A stretch of 64,000 nucleotides of DNA, taken from Roridomyces roridus. Taxonomy: Eukaryota > Basidiomycota > Agaricomycetes > Agaricales > Mycenaceae. Below are positions 33,791 to 44,789 of the stretch, one piece after another. The notes under the pieces were generated by a model. It saw only the letters and a program-made list of their open reading frames with translations, was not told the DNA's origin and searched no databases. Each line of letters opens with the position of its first letter. Within the stretch, counting starts at the first letter, position 1. The DNA lies in assembly GCA_029378245.1 (NCBI GenBank), contig JARKIF010000088.1:62001-126000 (forward strand). Direction: 5' to 3'. The translations under genes were made by a program, and so were the position numbers.

Positions 33791-35145
33791 CTCGTTCCTC
33801 GCATACTGTGATGCCACATGCATGAAATCATTGAAATCACGTCAGAACCAACCCCGCGCGTACATTTCAATTCTACAATAAACATTGACACTCCGCGAGT
33901 CGCACCGTCACCCGTCGAATACAAGAATGCATCGAACTTGAACATGCCGCATTCTGCCGATGTTCCGAATATTGATCCGACCTGATCGGCATCCCGGCAT
34001 CAGGCAAATCAAGTGAAACTCCGACATGCCGTACGATGTTCCCGTCACCCTCCCTCACAAAGCAAATTCAGACACATCCAGACGGTGTTTCGAGTCCAGG
34101 AGAGAGGCGGCAGAATGACCCGATAATCACTAGCTCACGGGATGTTCAGAATATGTGGGAATTCCAACTCGGCACGCATAACTCGGAAGCGGCAGTTCAA
34201 TGAGCTGCGGAACGAATTGGTAATTTTCCAGTAGGTTTAGTGAGCCTGCTTGAAATCCGCAGCTCTTCCCTTTTTGTATCGTTCTTTCCATAAATCCGTC
34301 TTTGACCGGACTGCGTACATAGTATATAAAGGCTCGACATGTAGTAGCTACTCAGTCCAATTCAGCCCACTTTCAGTGCAAGCTCCCGAGGCCTCACAAA
34401 CATCACAAACAACAACCGCTCATCGAGTACAACCGTGTGCTCGCCGTACAACGCCAAACCCCTCTGATCGCTGCCTCCATCGTCGACTACTGCTTTTTCT
34501 TGGGTCATCGTCGGCCTTTGCAAAAAGAGTAGGATTTTCTCACCGTTGACTGAAGTCCTCTATTTTCTAGCTCGTCTTTGTTGGTTGGGGTTTTCCGACA
34601 AACTCAGCCACAACCTCCGTTTTCCTGCCGATACCGCTCGGCAGCCGTCTCCGTCTCGAATCACGTATATTCGGGTCTGCGCGTATCCGATCGCCCGGGC
34701 TTACACAATTCCCCACTCGTTCGATTTCTGTGGCTAAAGACAAGCCTGATCAGATTTCGAATCGTATCATTTTACATCGTCACAGTGGTCGACGCGGCAA
34801 CTCGGCACATTGATTGTCTGCCGTGGATCGCCGCCATCACTGAAGGCGGTGCCTGTCCCATTCGGGTATAGGGGCATCGGCGGAATGTAAGCAAGTACCA
34901 GTGATCACTTGATCGCTGTGAGAAATGGCTATGGCTAATGTTCAGAGAGTGAGAATGGACAAAAGGCACATGAATTAGTCCATTCCAGGCTTTTCAGAAC
35001 TTTTGGCTTGGACCCGGGGTGTCCGGCAGGACTTTCCATTTTGGGAAATAACCCTTAATAAGACCGCTCCTTATTAACCTTTAATTTGCTGCTAAGCCCT
35101 TAATTTCAGCGGGCACCCTTAATAAGACCCTTATCTACAACACTG
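33791..35145 (+). other. Spacer; TATA box without a clear gene
   Basis: TATATAAA at 34323-34330 is followed by pyrimidine-rich, CAA-rich leader-like DNA to about 34450, but no protein-like frame follows. A short block with CCCTTAATAAGACC twice lies at 35048-35130. Nothing else was recognised. Confidence 0.4.
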
Positions 35146-35215
35146 TCAGTGATGCTCGGACTGAAAACAGTCTTCAATATTGTAATATGTAACAAACAAG
35201 TTCAAAAGTGTGCAT

Positions 35216-35640
35216 CTAGAATCCATTCGGTGCGAAACCCATCCGCTGGCCTGCAATATCCCAAACACTGTAATAGTGCTTGAACAAACTGAGCCCAATG
35301 AGGTTGTACCCGACGAGACGTTGATGAGCGTCTGGCACAACTCGGGGTTGCCCGGGAAGGGTCCGACGCTGAGCTCAGAGCTAGGAATTGTCATCTTGAA
35401 GTTGGGGCTGCCGGCGAAGGTGATTTCGATTTCGGCGGGGAGGGACGCGATGCGGGAGCAAGCGATACCGTAGGTGCCGGGCTCCTCAGGGTTGGCCTTG
35501 ATGTCGGGGGAGATCTGCGCGTAGATGGCTTCGGCGACGGGTTGCTCAAATAGGATGTTGGAGGTTCCCTGTGGAAGGATGTCAACGACAGCGTCTAGGC
35601 CGGCTTCCCGGGTGATCGGATCAGACGCGGAACGGCGTGG
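35216..35640 (-). pseudogene. Aspartic protease C-terminal relic (family A1)
   Basis: The minus frame reads GLDAVVDILPQGTSNILFEQ, PDIKANPEEPGTYGIACSRI, FAGSPNFKMTIPSSELSVG and PGNPELCQTLINV, then after a one-base loss continues in the next frame as GYNLIGLSLFKHYYSVWDIA and GQRMGFAPNGF with a stop at 35218. This is the C-terminal lobe of a pepsin-like secreted protease (the VVDxxxxGTSN region and the YYSVWD-GFA end). The N-terminal lobe with the first DTG is absent; upstream DNA becomes retroelement-like. Confidence 0.7.
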
Positions 35641-36645
35641 GTGACACGGCCGGGTACGACGAGAAGGTTGACGAGCTCGAGAACGTCGAGAGGAGACGAG
35701 TCGAGCACAACGAGACGAGTTGAGTCTCGGCGAATAGGCGAGTCGGGTTGTGTCCGTGAGGGAAGAGAACGTAACCCGTAAGCCAAAGTAGCGCTGGAGA
35801 TTAGACGAGGTAGAATCTACTGTACATGAGATTCTACCCAAGTATAAATACTAAATCCCTCAGGAGCGTTCTCCTGTACGATCGGTCCCTGACCCTTAAT
35901 TACCCCTACGCGGCTGTTAGGTGCCGGATCCGAGGCTGACTGGAATCCCGGATAAGGACGACCGGAGTAAGAATGACCGGAACTCCGGGACGAAGGACTC
36001 CGGAGAGAGACGAAAAGTCGGAGGAGGGAGATGGAGTCCAACCGGTGACACCACAAAGACCCAGGGTGACCGGGTTCCCTACGCTACTTCCAAGGGAAGC
36101 AATCCAGACGAGACGATAAAGGAGGAGAGGAGGGCTCGGAGCAGCCAAGGTCGAATAGACCAGGAATGTTAATATTCCAACTGAGTTACATGGCGGTTGT
36201 ACAGAGGTTTATATACTAAATGCCCACTGATGTGTACTCAGATGAATATGGAGAAAGTGACAAGGTAAAAAACTCGGACCCCGGAGTGGAGGTGGATACC
36301 CCGGAGAAACCGGAGGTACCGGAGTGAATATCTACACCGGAGTAAGGTTGAGTGGGTGAAGGATGGAATGAAATTGAAGAAGGGCAAAAGTCCGAACGAG
36401 GACCGGAGTCCGGTCAAGATTGATCCGGGATTGTTGGAGCCGGAACCGGAGTTGGGTCAAAATTGGTCCGGAGTTGGTGAGAATGGAATGGGACGTAACA
36501 GCGGCTCCTCTCTTAATAGAGTTAAGTGGAGCGTCCCCTGTAACCCTATAGGTTACCCCTCCTTGGCATGATCACTGGATCATGCCGAAAATGTTGTGTG
36601 ACTGTGTTTGAACCCCTCGTCGGGTTCTAACACGAGTTGAGCACC
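35640..36645. repeat. Retroelement-like block rich in CCGGA words
   Basis: This block separates two truncated genes (the protease relic and B3). It has dense CCGGAGT/ACCGGA microrepeats (35935-36010, 36275-36450), CTAAATCCCTCAGGAGCG and a strong hairpin GGCATGATC-ACTG-GATCATGCC near 36565. Such DNA is common in LTRs, and the end ...TCTAACA near 36632 would fit, but I cannot find a matching start or target-site duplication. Confidence 0.35.
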
Positions 36646-36648
36646 TCC

Positions 36649-37229
36649 GGAAAGACTAAGGCCGGCAATGGCAACTCCGGCCAACTCAGTAGCAGCGACA
36701 ACCCTTCGCCAAAACCTACGATAGTCCTATCAACGGCATCCCAAATATCAGTCGTCCCTCCTCCCCTCCGTCGAATACTCCGCTACCGGCCTCTACCACG
36801 AGTCTTAGCTCTCTCACACAAAGATCTTCCACTTCGCTGATCGCGGAGGGGCTCGTGGGCGGCATCCTGGCCCTCTTACTGATAGGGCTCGCTTTGTGGT
36901 GGACCCGGCGGCGTCGTCTCCGCAAGGAGCGCAACTCATCCCCTCGCAGAGTCTCATCCCCAGTCGACCAAGTTGGCGATATACGATCATCCACAACACT
37001 CACAGCTGATCGGCCTGTGCCGCCAGCAGTGATAGCCGTACAAGCCGCGATGTTGGAGAAAGCCAATGCGTCCACTTCATCGCTCGTGTCCGGTCCCACG
37101 GGCCCTGGTTCATCTTCAACCGAGACGCAGCTACGCGCCGTGTTGGAACGGCTTGCGCTGGTGGAGTCAGCGTTGACGGCCAGAGATGAAACTGGCGATG
37201 ATTTACCGCCAAATTATACTCCGCAGTGA
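36649..37229 (+). pseudogene. Family B surface protein B3, 5'-truncated
   Basis: Only the stalk, helix and tail remain. The first stalk residues (SGKTKAGNGNSGQLSSSDN) are in a different frame from the helix. From about 36735 one frame runs to the stop: LVGGILALLLIGLALWW, TRRRRLRKE, DQVGDIRSSTTLTADRPVPP, AVQAAMLEKANAS, RLALVESALTAR and LPPNYTPQ. It is closest to B7 (same TADRP, ETGDDLPPNYTP). The Kre9-like domain and signal peptide were lost where the retroelement-like block begins. Confidence 0.7.
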
Positions 37230-37580
37230 CATCCCTTTGGACTTTTGACGGACAACAATATTTCTTTTTTTGGCAATAGAACGAACTTTTACTTACTTCC
37301 CATGTTGTGCTTGACGGCTCTTGTCGGCACCCTTGATTGTGATCAATAGATGCCGCGTGCGCCGGGATCAATTTCTTCAGATCACATTTGATATCAACTG
37401 CGAAAATGCAAAAATGATGTGATGTGATATCTCGACCATCACGGCGCCAGCCGCAAATTCTTCGAACACCAGCTCAAAATACAGCGACGCAAAAATCTGT
37501 CGTGTATGTAGATCGGAATATGATGATAGTTCGACGTCTTGGTGTACGGACATCTTGGGCGTACTGAGTGTAAAATCTGG

Positions 37581-39167
37581 TTAAACGGCGCACAATGTGG
37601 GTATCTGCGGTACCGGGGGCGGGGGTGAGTACTCCGGCAATGGCTCGTCGGAAAACTCGGAAGCGAAGGTTCGGAATGTAGGTGCGCGCGAGACACTGCC
37701 GCGGCGTGTATCTGCCGTCGTCTCGGTGGGTGTGGGACTGATGGCGGACGAAGATCCTGAGTTAGGATCTTCGAGAGCTGTTTGGTTCTTCTCCGGTTCG
37801 TCTTGAGTGAGATCCAAAGACAACTCCTTGGTCAGACTGGCTCTGGGCAGAAGAAATGCTTCAGAGCCCGTGGCCGAGGAGGGTGAGATGGCGTTCGTCA
37901 CGGGGACAGATAGGCGATGGCTAGCGGATGGAGTAGCGTACAATGAAGCTGAGTTCATCGCTGGGACGTGCTCACGCCATTCGGCATCCACCATGTCTGC
38001 ATATCGCCCTGCGCGACTTCGGCGCCGGCGGCGATATAACATGATGAGAATGCTCGCGAGGAGGAGAAGGAGGAATATCGGAACGATGGTGCCGACTACA
38101 ATTGACACAGGGACATGGTTGGGCGGGTTGGATGACCCATGTACTGGGGAAGATGCAACAGGGGGCGTGGACGAGTATGCAGGAGAGGGCAGGGTCAGAA
38201 TCGTGTTAAGGTTGCCGTTCGCGCTACGTGTGAGACTGGTGGGCAATGCCTGCCTCCAGCTAGACTCTGATGAGGGCTGCGGGGTGGCAGAGCTCGAAGG
38301 CGGCGATGAGTCAGAGCGGCTAGACGGAGGGGCTTTGGACGCGGAGCTGGTTTGTATCGGCGGCAAAGAATGAAAGATGGTGGTTCCAGAAGACAATGCC
38401 ACTGGTGTGCTCGTCGGTGAAGGCGGGGGCGGAGTGGAAGACGGCAGTCCGTCTACTGGAGTAGTAGAAAGTCCCGATTCGGTGTGGGTGGGACCGCCGA
38501 CCGGGGGATCGAAGATGCCAGACAGAAGCTGACTAACTCCATTCAAAATTCCGCTTTCAAGTTGTCGAACGCCAAGATAGCGTTGGGTACTGGAACAAGG
38601 GGTACATCCTGGATGCGCCGTCAAGACCTCTTCAATGCGGTGCGATTCAGATGCATCGATAGTCAACGAAGGGACTGGCTCGACCGCCATTGAGGTGCGT
38701 CTGACACGCTGTCTGCCGATGTGTTGTTTGAGTAATGTATGCGCAAGGCTCGAGATTGACACGCACCGTACTCCCCAACCCAGAAAAAAGTCAAAGAAAC
38801 AAAGAACGACTGAGGTGAGATTGAAATGCTCGTCGGTGGCGGAGGCTGGGTATGGGGTTTCCAGGGCGGGATGCAAACAGAGAAGGTCGGCGTCATTGGA
38901 TCCGTCGGCAGAAAACAAACGCCATTCGCAGGACAGAATTGGAGATCGTGGGCAGGGAGCCAACTTTGAGGTCTTCATCAGCGAGATGTATAGTACGCGG
39001 GTAGGCACCCAACAGATTGTGGAGCGTCTGGGAAGACGACTTGAAGACGGCCGGCTGGCAATTGAGGATTTCAAGGACGCAGGTGCATACTGGATCCATT
39101 CGCCTGAGAAGTGGATGATGACCAGTAAAGAAGCCAGGCGCAGAGTCGGGGGCCTGAGGATGAGCAT
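37581..39167 (-). CDS. Family A surface protein A4, uninterrupted
   Basis: One frame from ATG 39167 gives 528 aa. It starts with a hydrophobic, signal-like MLILRPPTLRLASLLVIIHF. A variable outer part includes a second hydrophobic stretch (NLTSVVLCFFDFFLGWGV) that could be intronic; A5 has a different frame there. Then a stalk with FHSLPPIQTSSASKAPP, the helix VGTIVPIFLLLLLASILI, MLYRRRRRSR and the tail SRAPTFRTFASEFSDEPLPEY with PPPPVPQIPTL. It is the duplicate of the LINE-split A5 and lies head-to-head with B4. Confidence 0.65.
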   Translation of the reverse strand: MLILRPPTLRLASLLVIIHFSGEWIQYAPASLKSSIASRPSSSRLPRRSTICWVPTRVLYISLMKTSKLAPCPRSPILSCEWRLFSADGSNDADLLCLHPALETPYPASATDEHFNLTSVVLCFFDFFLGWGVRCVSISSLAHTLLKQHIGRQRVRRTSMAVEPVPSLTIDASESHRIEEVLTAHPGCTPCSSTQRYLGVRQLESGILNGVSQLLSGIFDPPVGGPTHTESGLSTTPVDGLPSSTPPPPSPTSTPVALSSGTTIFHSLPPIQTSSASKAPPSSRSDSSPPSSSATPQPSSESSWRQALPTSLTRSANGNLNTILTLPSPAYSSTPPVASSPVHGSSNPPNHVPVSIVVGTIVPIFLLLLLASILIMLYRRRRRSRAGRYADMVDAEWREHVPAMNSASLYATPSASHRLSVPVTNAISPSSATGSEAFLLPRASLTKELSLDLTQDEPEKNQTALEDPNSGSSSAISPTPTETTADTRRGSVSRAPTFRTFASEFSDEPLPEYSPPPPVPQIPTLCAV

Positions 39168-39715
39168 GGTGGGAGAACAAGATGTGAAATGTCACATGTC
39201 ACGCTTCTCACAGTGATGGGATGCAATCTCCGGCCATCACGGCATCTCCGACTTTCCGAAGTTCGAACGCGTGCCGTCTGAGCACCGAGGCTACATATGA
39301 GACCCGCATACTGCACCGTTAATCGAGAGACTGCGACTCTCCCGACGGGGCCAAAGATTGCCAGTGGTCATCGTGATCAATCAATTGAGATTGTGGTTCA
39401 CCAGAATTGGGACTTGCTCATACTTACCCTTGACTACCACCGTGGGACTTCGAGTTTCATCACCACTATATCAGTGTGATGATTTGCCGTTCGGGCACCA
39501 AAATTGAGCGTTGCGGTGCCACTTAACACAACTGGACATCCTGCTTCCGTGTCCTTCCTTATGACTCGGACGACTATACTTTCCCCCTCACCATTTTATC
39601 GATTTTATTGCTGAACTGCTCTGAAAATCCTCTCGTATGTGTTCTATGTTCAGCAGCATGCTCCTCTACCGGGAATCTCACAGTTTCTCTCCAAAGGAAC
39701 AAGACGAGGCACAGA

Positions 39716-40204
39716 ATGAACGCAGGCGTCCCCCTGCGTTTCGATCTCGAGGACTCTCACCCTCGCAGCCAGCCCAAAATCCTGTCCCTACCGTGATTCC
39801 TCCTCCCTCACCAAGTGTGGTGACGCTGTTCATCACTGCGACCTCGTCATCACCAAGTGCGGTGACGCTGTTCCCCACTGTGACGCTGGTCACCACTGTG
39901 ACGCTGTTCACCACTGTGACCTCGTCATCACGGATGACTGCCACGGCTGCTCCGGGCTCTCCCTTGGCCACTCTCAAATCATCCGACACCAGTGTCCTGT
40001 TATCGCAGTCAGTCTCACTTCCCAGCCCGACAGCCTCCCCTGGAGCTATAAGGAGCCATGTTCATAATATTTCTCTTCCACAGAGCCATAGTCCACACGA
40101 AACTCCCGTCGGTCCAATCGTGGGCGGCGCAGTTGGCGGGATGCTCGCTCTCTTACTGCTCGTAGGCCTGTGAAGATTTACCGCCTAATTATTCGACGGG
40201 ATAA
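39716..40204 (+). pseudogene. Family B surface protein B4, internal deletion
   Basis: From ATG 39716 the frame shares its start with B2. The stalk contains an 18-nt DNA repeat (GTGACGCTGTTCACCACT variants, about 39818-39930). It reaches GPIVGGAVGGMLALLLLVGL and then stops at TGA 40171. The bases after that, GAAGATTTACCGCC to GGATAA, are the very end of a family B gene (EDLPPNYS). About 270 nt present in B2 (Arg cluster, LDRP box, MLEKAN box, amphipathic helix) are deleted out of frame. Confidence 0.8.
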
Positions 40205-40675
40205 AGTGTATGTATTGTCGGGTTTCAATGGTGATTGAGGAGGGAGGGTGCAAGTGTAGGTAGGCCGCAGAGCTTGGGAAGAGCAGCACCTGAAGGCTAG
40301 TCCTGGTGATATACCAACCGACCGTCTAAGCGTGAGCTAAACACCAAAATACAGATGTGAACTGTACGGCGTCGAAGAGGGAAGGATGGAATGTAAATGT
40401 GAGTTGCCTCAACAAGTACAGTGAACCGGCGGCGAACGACGGAGGGACGAGACGAGGGACGAAGGTAAATCGAAATTGAACTGGCGGCACTGGCTGATAC
40501 TGGCCGATACTGGACTGGGCTGAACTGGCTGGGCTGACTGGTCTTGGTGAACTAAATCTGCACACACTAGGGGCAGGGGGAAAGTTCTATTGGTTCTCGA
40601 GGCTACAGGCTATATAGCTATCGGTAGCCGAGAGATTGTACATCAGTGATAATCAGCGTGTGAACGAAACAAGTA

Positions 40676-40929
40676 CAGCGGTTTTCAAAACAGTATACGG
40701 GTTTTGATGCAGCGCTCCACCTTCATTTGTGTTGACCTCTGTATGCCGGCGAGTCTGCTTCGACTCCACTCACCTGCCCGGAAAGGGAAATGCCGTCTAG
40801 CCTTGGCACAGCTCTTAAATTGAGTTGTGGAGTTGAGTGGAGCAGAAGCTCGACTCTCTGTCAAACAAAGGTCAGCAAAAACGTACGTGGAGCGGGGCTC
40901 CAAACCCGTATACTGTTTTGAAAACCGCT
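40676..40929. mobile_element. Mariner/pogo-like MITE, 254 bp
   Basis: Perfect 29-bp terminal inverted repeats begin CAGCGGTTTTCAAAACAG and are flanked by TA on both sides (40674-40675, 40930-40931). The interior is also partly palindromic (CTTCGACTCCACTCA against GAGTGGAGCAGAAGC). TA target sites and CAG ends suggest Tc1/mariner or pogo. No coding capacity. Confidence 0.85.
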
Positions 40930-42208
40930 GTAGAATGTAAAGTAGAAGTAATGTACATCTAGAAAATAATGGCTAAACGAAATAAGCGGCGGGAACGATG
41001 GATGTGTGGGGATTCAAGTTAGAAAAAGGCAAATTGAAAGCACATGAGGCTGCAGGGACGTGGAGAACGACGAGATGGTGGAATGGTGGCGAGAGATGTG
41101 CCTGAACGAACTGGAAAGAACAAGATCCGAAGGGCGCCGTGCGTCGGCGATGTGTTGAATATCCGGGGTTGCGGGCCGGCAGCGCGTGAGCGTGCGCAAC
41201 ACTGGCTGGATACACGGATTGAACCAGGAAAGTACAAAGACTCTTGCATCGTAGCCAGAATATCGGACAATATTAGAGGAGAATGACCGTCAGAAACAAC
41301 AAATTGAAATTTGAGTTGTCTTATTTGCAGTTGACATGAGGATGGGCTCCGGATCACGCGGCATCAACATCATGTTTGTACATGCCAAATAAACGCCACG
41401 CCTTGTTCTCACCGAGTCGGACACCGACCATCGCCGATCGGGAGCCATCCCCATCTCGTTCCCTCGCATGCAAGCTGTTGATACGAGTCCGTGTCTCAGA
41501 TCTCTCTCGCCCAAGATGCCCCTCGACTGTCCTCCGGACAGTGGGCGACTTTCAGGCGGCGACAGGCGCTGCCGCCGGGCCTTCCGACGACTAGATTGCG
41601 ACTAGATTCACTGCTCGGCGCGATGATGCTCTTGCTACGCTGAGGGCCCGATTCATGCTATTGTTGCAGAACTCTAGGCTTAGGTATCCGCATCTTTGCT
41701 CCCAAGATTCTCATCGCCTCCATCGGATACCTGACAGCGCATGGATACGAAAAGGAAATCCACGGTAGTTTCACCCAAGTGGCAAATCACAGAACAAGAT
41801 AGATGGTCGTTCGTGCTCTGAGATTATGAATCGGAGGCTTCTCGCTTTGCTCTTTTCCGCTACCCCTTGACTAAGACCCTCAAGGCTAGCATGCCTTCCC
41901 CTCGAATGACTGACTCTCGGATTCAATTGGACGCCGGGGTGAGCTGGAGACGAGGACTGCGATCTCCGTACGCCCTCTCTTTCCCTCTTTCACTCGGTCA
42001 CAAAGTTTCTTACTCTTCGCTCAGAGAATTTGGTGTTGGGTCAGGCGTCAGCGAAAAACACGGCTATGCGTCGGCGTTCGCTGAAGCGTCTTCCTACCCT
42101 TCCAGACGAATAAATGATCCAGCTCGCTTGCGGTTGAGACAATACACCAAATGTACGTTCTCTCATACACCGACCTTGGCCGTACCTCATGATCCGGTTG
42201 GCGAATAG

Positions 42209-43221
42209 CTACTTTTACCAAAATTCATTCCCTCCTCCTCCTTACCACCCCCGTCATCGCTACCTTTCTTGCCGGAGTTACCGCCCAACAACTCCAGGTC
42301 AACACGCCGACGACTGCCAACCCTGCCATCGAGTGCCATCCCTTTGACATCACATAGACGGGTGGGTCACCACCATTCTCTATTCTTGTCGACCTTCTTC
42401 AGCCATTCATCGATACTGTTGCTCTATTTACCAATGTCACTGGATCATCTCAGGTGTGGTTTGTTAACGTTACTGCGGGGGATTCAGTGGGAATCGCCAT
42501 CAGTGACGCCAACGGTCACGTAAACAGATCTGATACCTTCACCGTGGCGTCTGGTTCTGGCTCTTGCCCGACGGTCCATGACAGTGCTAGCCAGACATCG
42601 ACCATCTCCAAGGCAGTCTCGCTCACTCTGGCGTCGAGTCACTCGCTCACCGCTCCGAGCTCGCTCATGCCCTTGCTGTCGAGTTCTTCACTTTCATTTT
42701 CGCAAAGCCCCTTCCCTTCGAGCTCGTCAGTGTCATCACTCACCTCTCCGGGCTCTACCTCCAGTCCCAGCCCTTCCCCGGTCGCGCGCAAACCAAAATC
42801 TGCCGTCGGACCAATCCTAGGCGGCGTACTCGGCAGCGTGGTCGCTCTGCTCCTCGCCTGGTGCTGTCTGCGCAGGCGGTTCCGATTCCGCTTCCGTATG
42901 CGGGAGCATCTTCTCCTAGCACCTGCATCATACCCAATTCCGCCCCTGGATGTCGAACACGTCGGCGAGATACGCTCCGATTCGACGCTTGCGCTCGACC
43001 GGGCCGCACCACCAGCGGTCATCGAGTCGCAGGTCACGATGTTGGAAAAAGCAAACGCTTCGATATCCGCTCTCCGGCTACCTGCCGGTATATCTTCTGT
43101 GGGCAGCTCAAATCCTGCCATGGAGATGCAGCTCCAAGCCGTGGTCGCACGGCTTGCCCTGGTGGAGGCAGCATTGACTACCAGGGACGAAGATTTGCCG
43201 CCAAACTACAGCCCCGGTTGA
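42209..43221 (+). pseudogene. Family B surface protein B5, one nonsense codon in the outer domain
   Basis: After an acceptor at 42208 a frame encodes a hydrophobic leader (LLLLLTTPVIATFLAGVTA) and the Kre9-like domain (NTPTTANPAIECHPFDIT). TAG at 42355-42357 replaces the TGG of the ITW motif in B6, B8 and B9. Reading then continues to 43221: VTAGDSVGIAISDANG, DTFTVASGSGSC, a Ser-rich stalk, GPILGGVLGSVVALLLAW, CCLRRRFRFRFR, STLALDRAAPPAVIESQ, MLEKANAS, RLALVEAALTTR and LPPNYSPG. A donor GTACGT upstream at 42151 is conserved with B6 and B8, but no ATG is seen in the short first exon (ATA at the B6 ATG position). Confidence 0.7.
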
Positions 43222-43385
43222 ATATGGTAAGCGATGGGTTGGAGTTGTGAGCAGAGGGTCATGGGGGGATATCGGGATTATGACGATGCTTCACAATAAC
43301 ATTTCATATTGATGTTGGATTTTTGCAGAAAATGGAATTCTTACTACGTGGCTTGTTTCGACCTGCAGATTCTCAATCTTCCAGC

Positions 43386-43487
43386 TCATTCCCTCAGGAG
43401 ATTCACCTCCAAATCCTGGATATCCTCTCCAGAGAACTTTGGCCACCGCTACCCTCGCGCGACGGCATGCGAACGCGGACCCGATAG
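43386..43487 (+). pseudogene. F-box motif fragment
   Basis: The frame reads SFPQEIHLQILDILSREL, a good match to the first helices of an F-box, and then stops. The following DNA to about 43990 has no single frame but is alignable with 48215-48800. I infer decayed F-box genes lying upstream of family B genes. Confidence 0.4.
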
Positions 43488-44789
43488 TCCCGACCAAACA
43501 GTCAATTGGGCTAAATATGACTGCTTTTTGGCAACAGCGGTCCACCATCTTTGTTGTTGAGAACACAGTCACATCGCCTCCATCGGATTCTGGCACCGCA
43601 TGGATACGAAAACAAAAAGGGAATCGAGCAGTGGCGCATCAGAACAAGATGGGTTTTTCGTTCGTGGTGCTCACTGAGGACTTGGATGCCTCTCACACGA
43701 GTCTCTCACTCTACTCTTTCCGTTACTGGCTGACTTCAAACCTAGAGGCTGACCTCGGACCCTCCCATCCGCGCTCGAGATCCACTAAGCCGGAGACTGT
43801 AGGCGCACTCCTCCTTCCTGCGTTCAACAAGGCTTTTACTCTCGATCTTCACCGTTGGTGCAGAATCACGTGGAGTCATTCAGCATCCGTTAGTGGCGAC
43901 GGACCACGGCCCCATCCCGTCCGAAGGAATGCACGATGCAGCCTATCTGAAACGGAGACGATATTCGCGGTGTGCGTTCCTCGATCGATCTCAGCACTTG
44001 GATTATAACTAACATTCCAGCGACTGAACAGCTGCTACAATTGTGTCTTTTCTCTGCGCTGGATGCGGAGAGTTCCGCCCCAGACATTATGACTCGTGGA
44101 ACGAGAGAGACGCGAGGCTTCTTACGTATTTGCCATCTCGAGGATAACAGCCTCAACTGACGCCTAGGACCAGCACCTGCCTCCAAATCATGATCTGACA
44201 TCTGGTACACTGCAACTTCGAGAGTCCGTCCCATCTCGTTCCCCGCAGGCTGACGCGCCTCTACTGCTCTCACAGGATTCCAATTGGACGGCGTGCCGGC
44301 ACTGCCGCAGCATTGGCCCATACTTAGGCTTCCACCGACAGGTAGCTATCCGCCGAGTAATCTGGGCTTCTGTGTTTCATCTGTGATTCCGAGAACCTCA
44401 TTGGCTCCGTCGGATCCCTGGCAGCGCATGGACACGATAAGGGATTCGACCAGTGGCGCATCCGAAGAACAAGATAGAAGGTTGTTCGTACCTTGTCTTT
44501 CTCCTTGCTTAAGACCTTGGACTTGGGCAGGAGGACTCTCACGATAATTTCCCTCTATTCCTACCCCTTGACTGGCTACCGTTGGATGACTGAATCTTGG
44601 ATTTATATGCATGCCGGGGCAAGTTGGAGACGAGGACCGCAGCTTTCGTGCGCCGGCCTTCTTTGAGTGACAAGATCTCTTACGCTCTACCAGCGACTTT
44701 CCTGACGGGTTGGGCCTCAGCCAGAGAAGACATGCACAGGATGCACATGTGTCGGCGTCCGCCCATAGGTCTTCCTACCCTCCCACTGG

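Noticed and set aside
39818..39930. CRISPR-like repeat array
   Set aside because: The 18-nt units are direct, without spacers, and lie in the coding frame of B4; the organism is a fungus.
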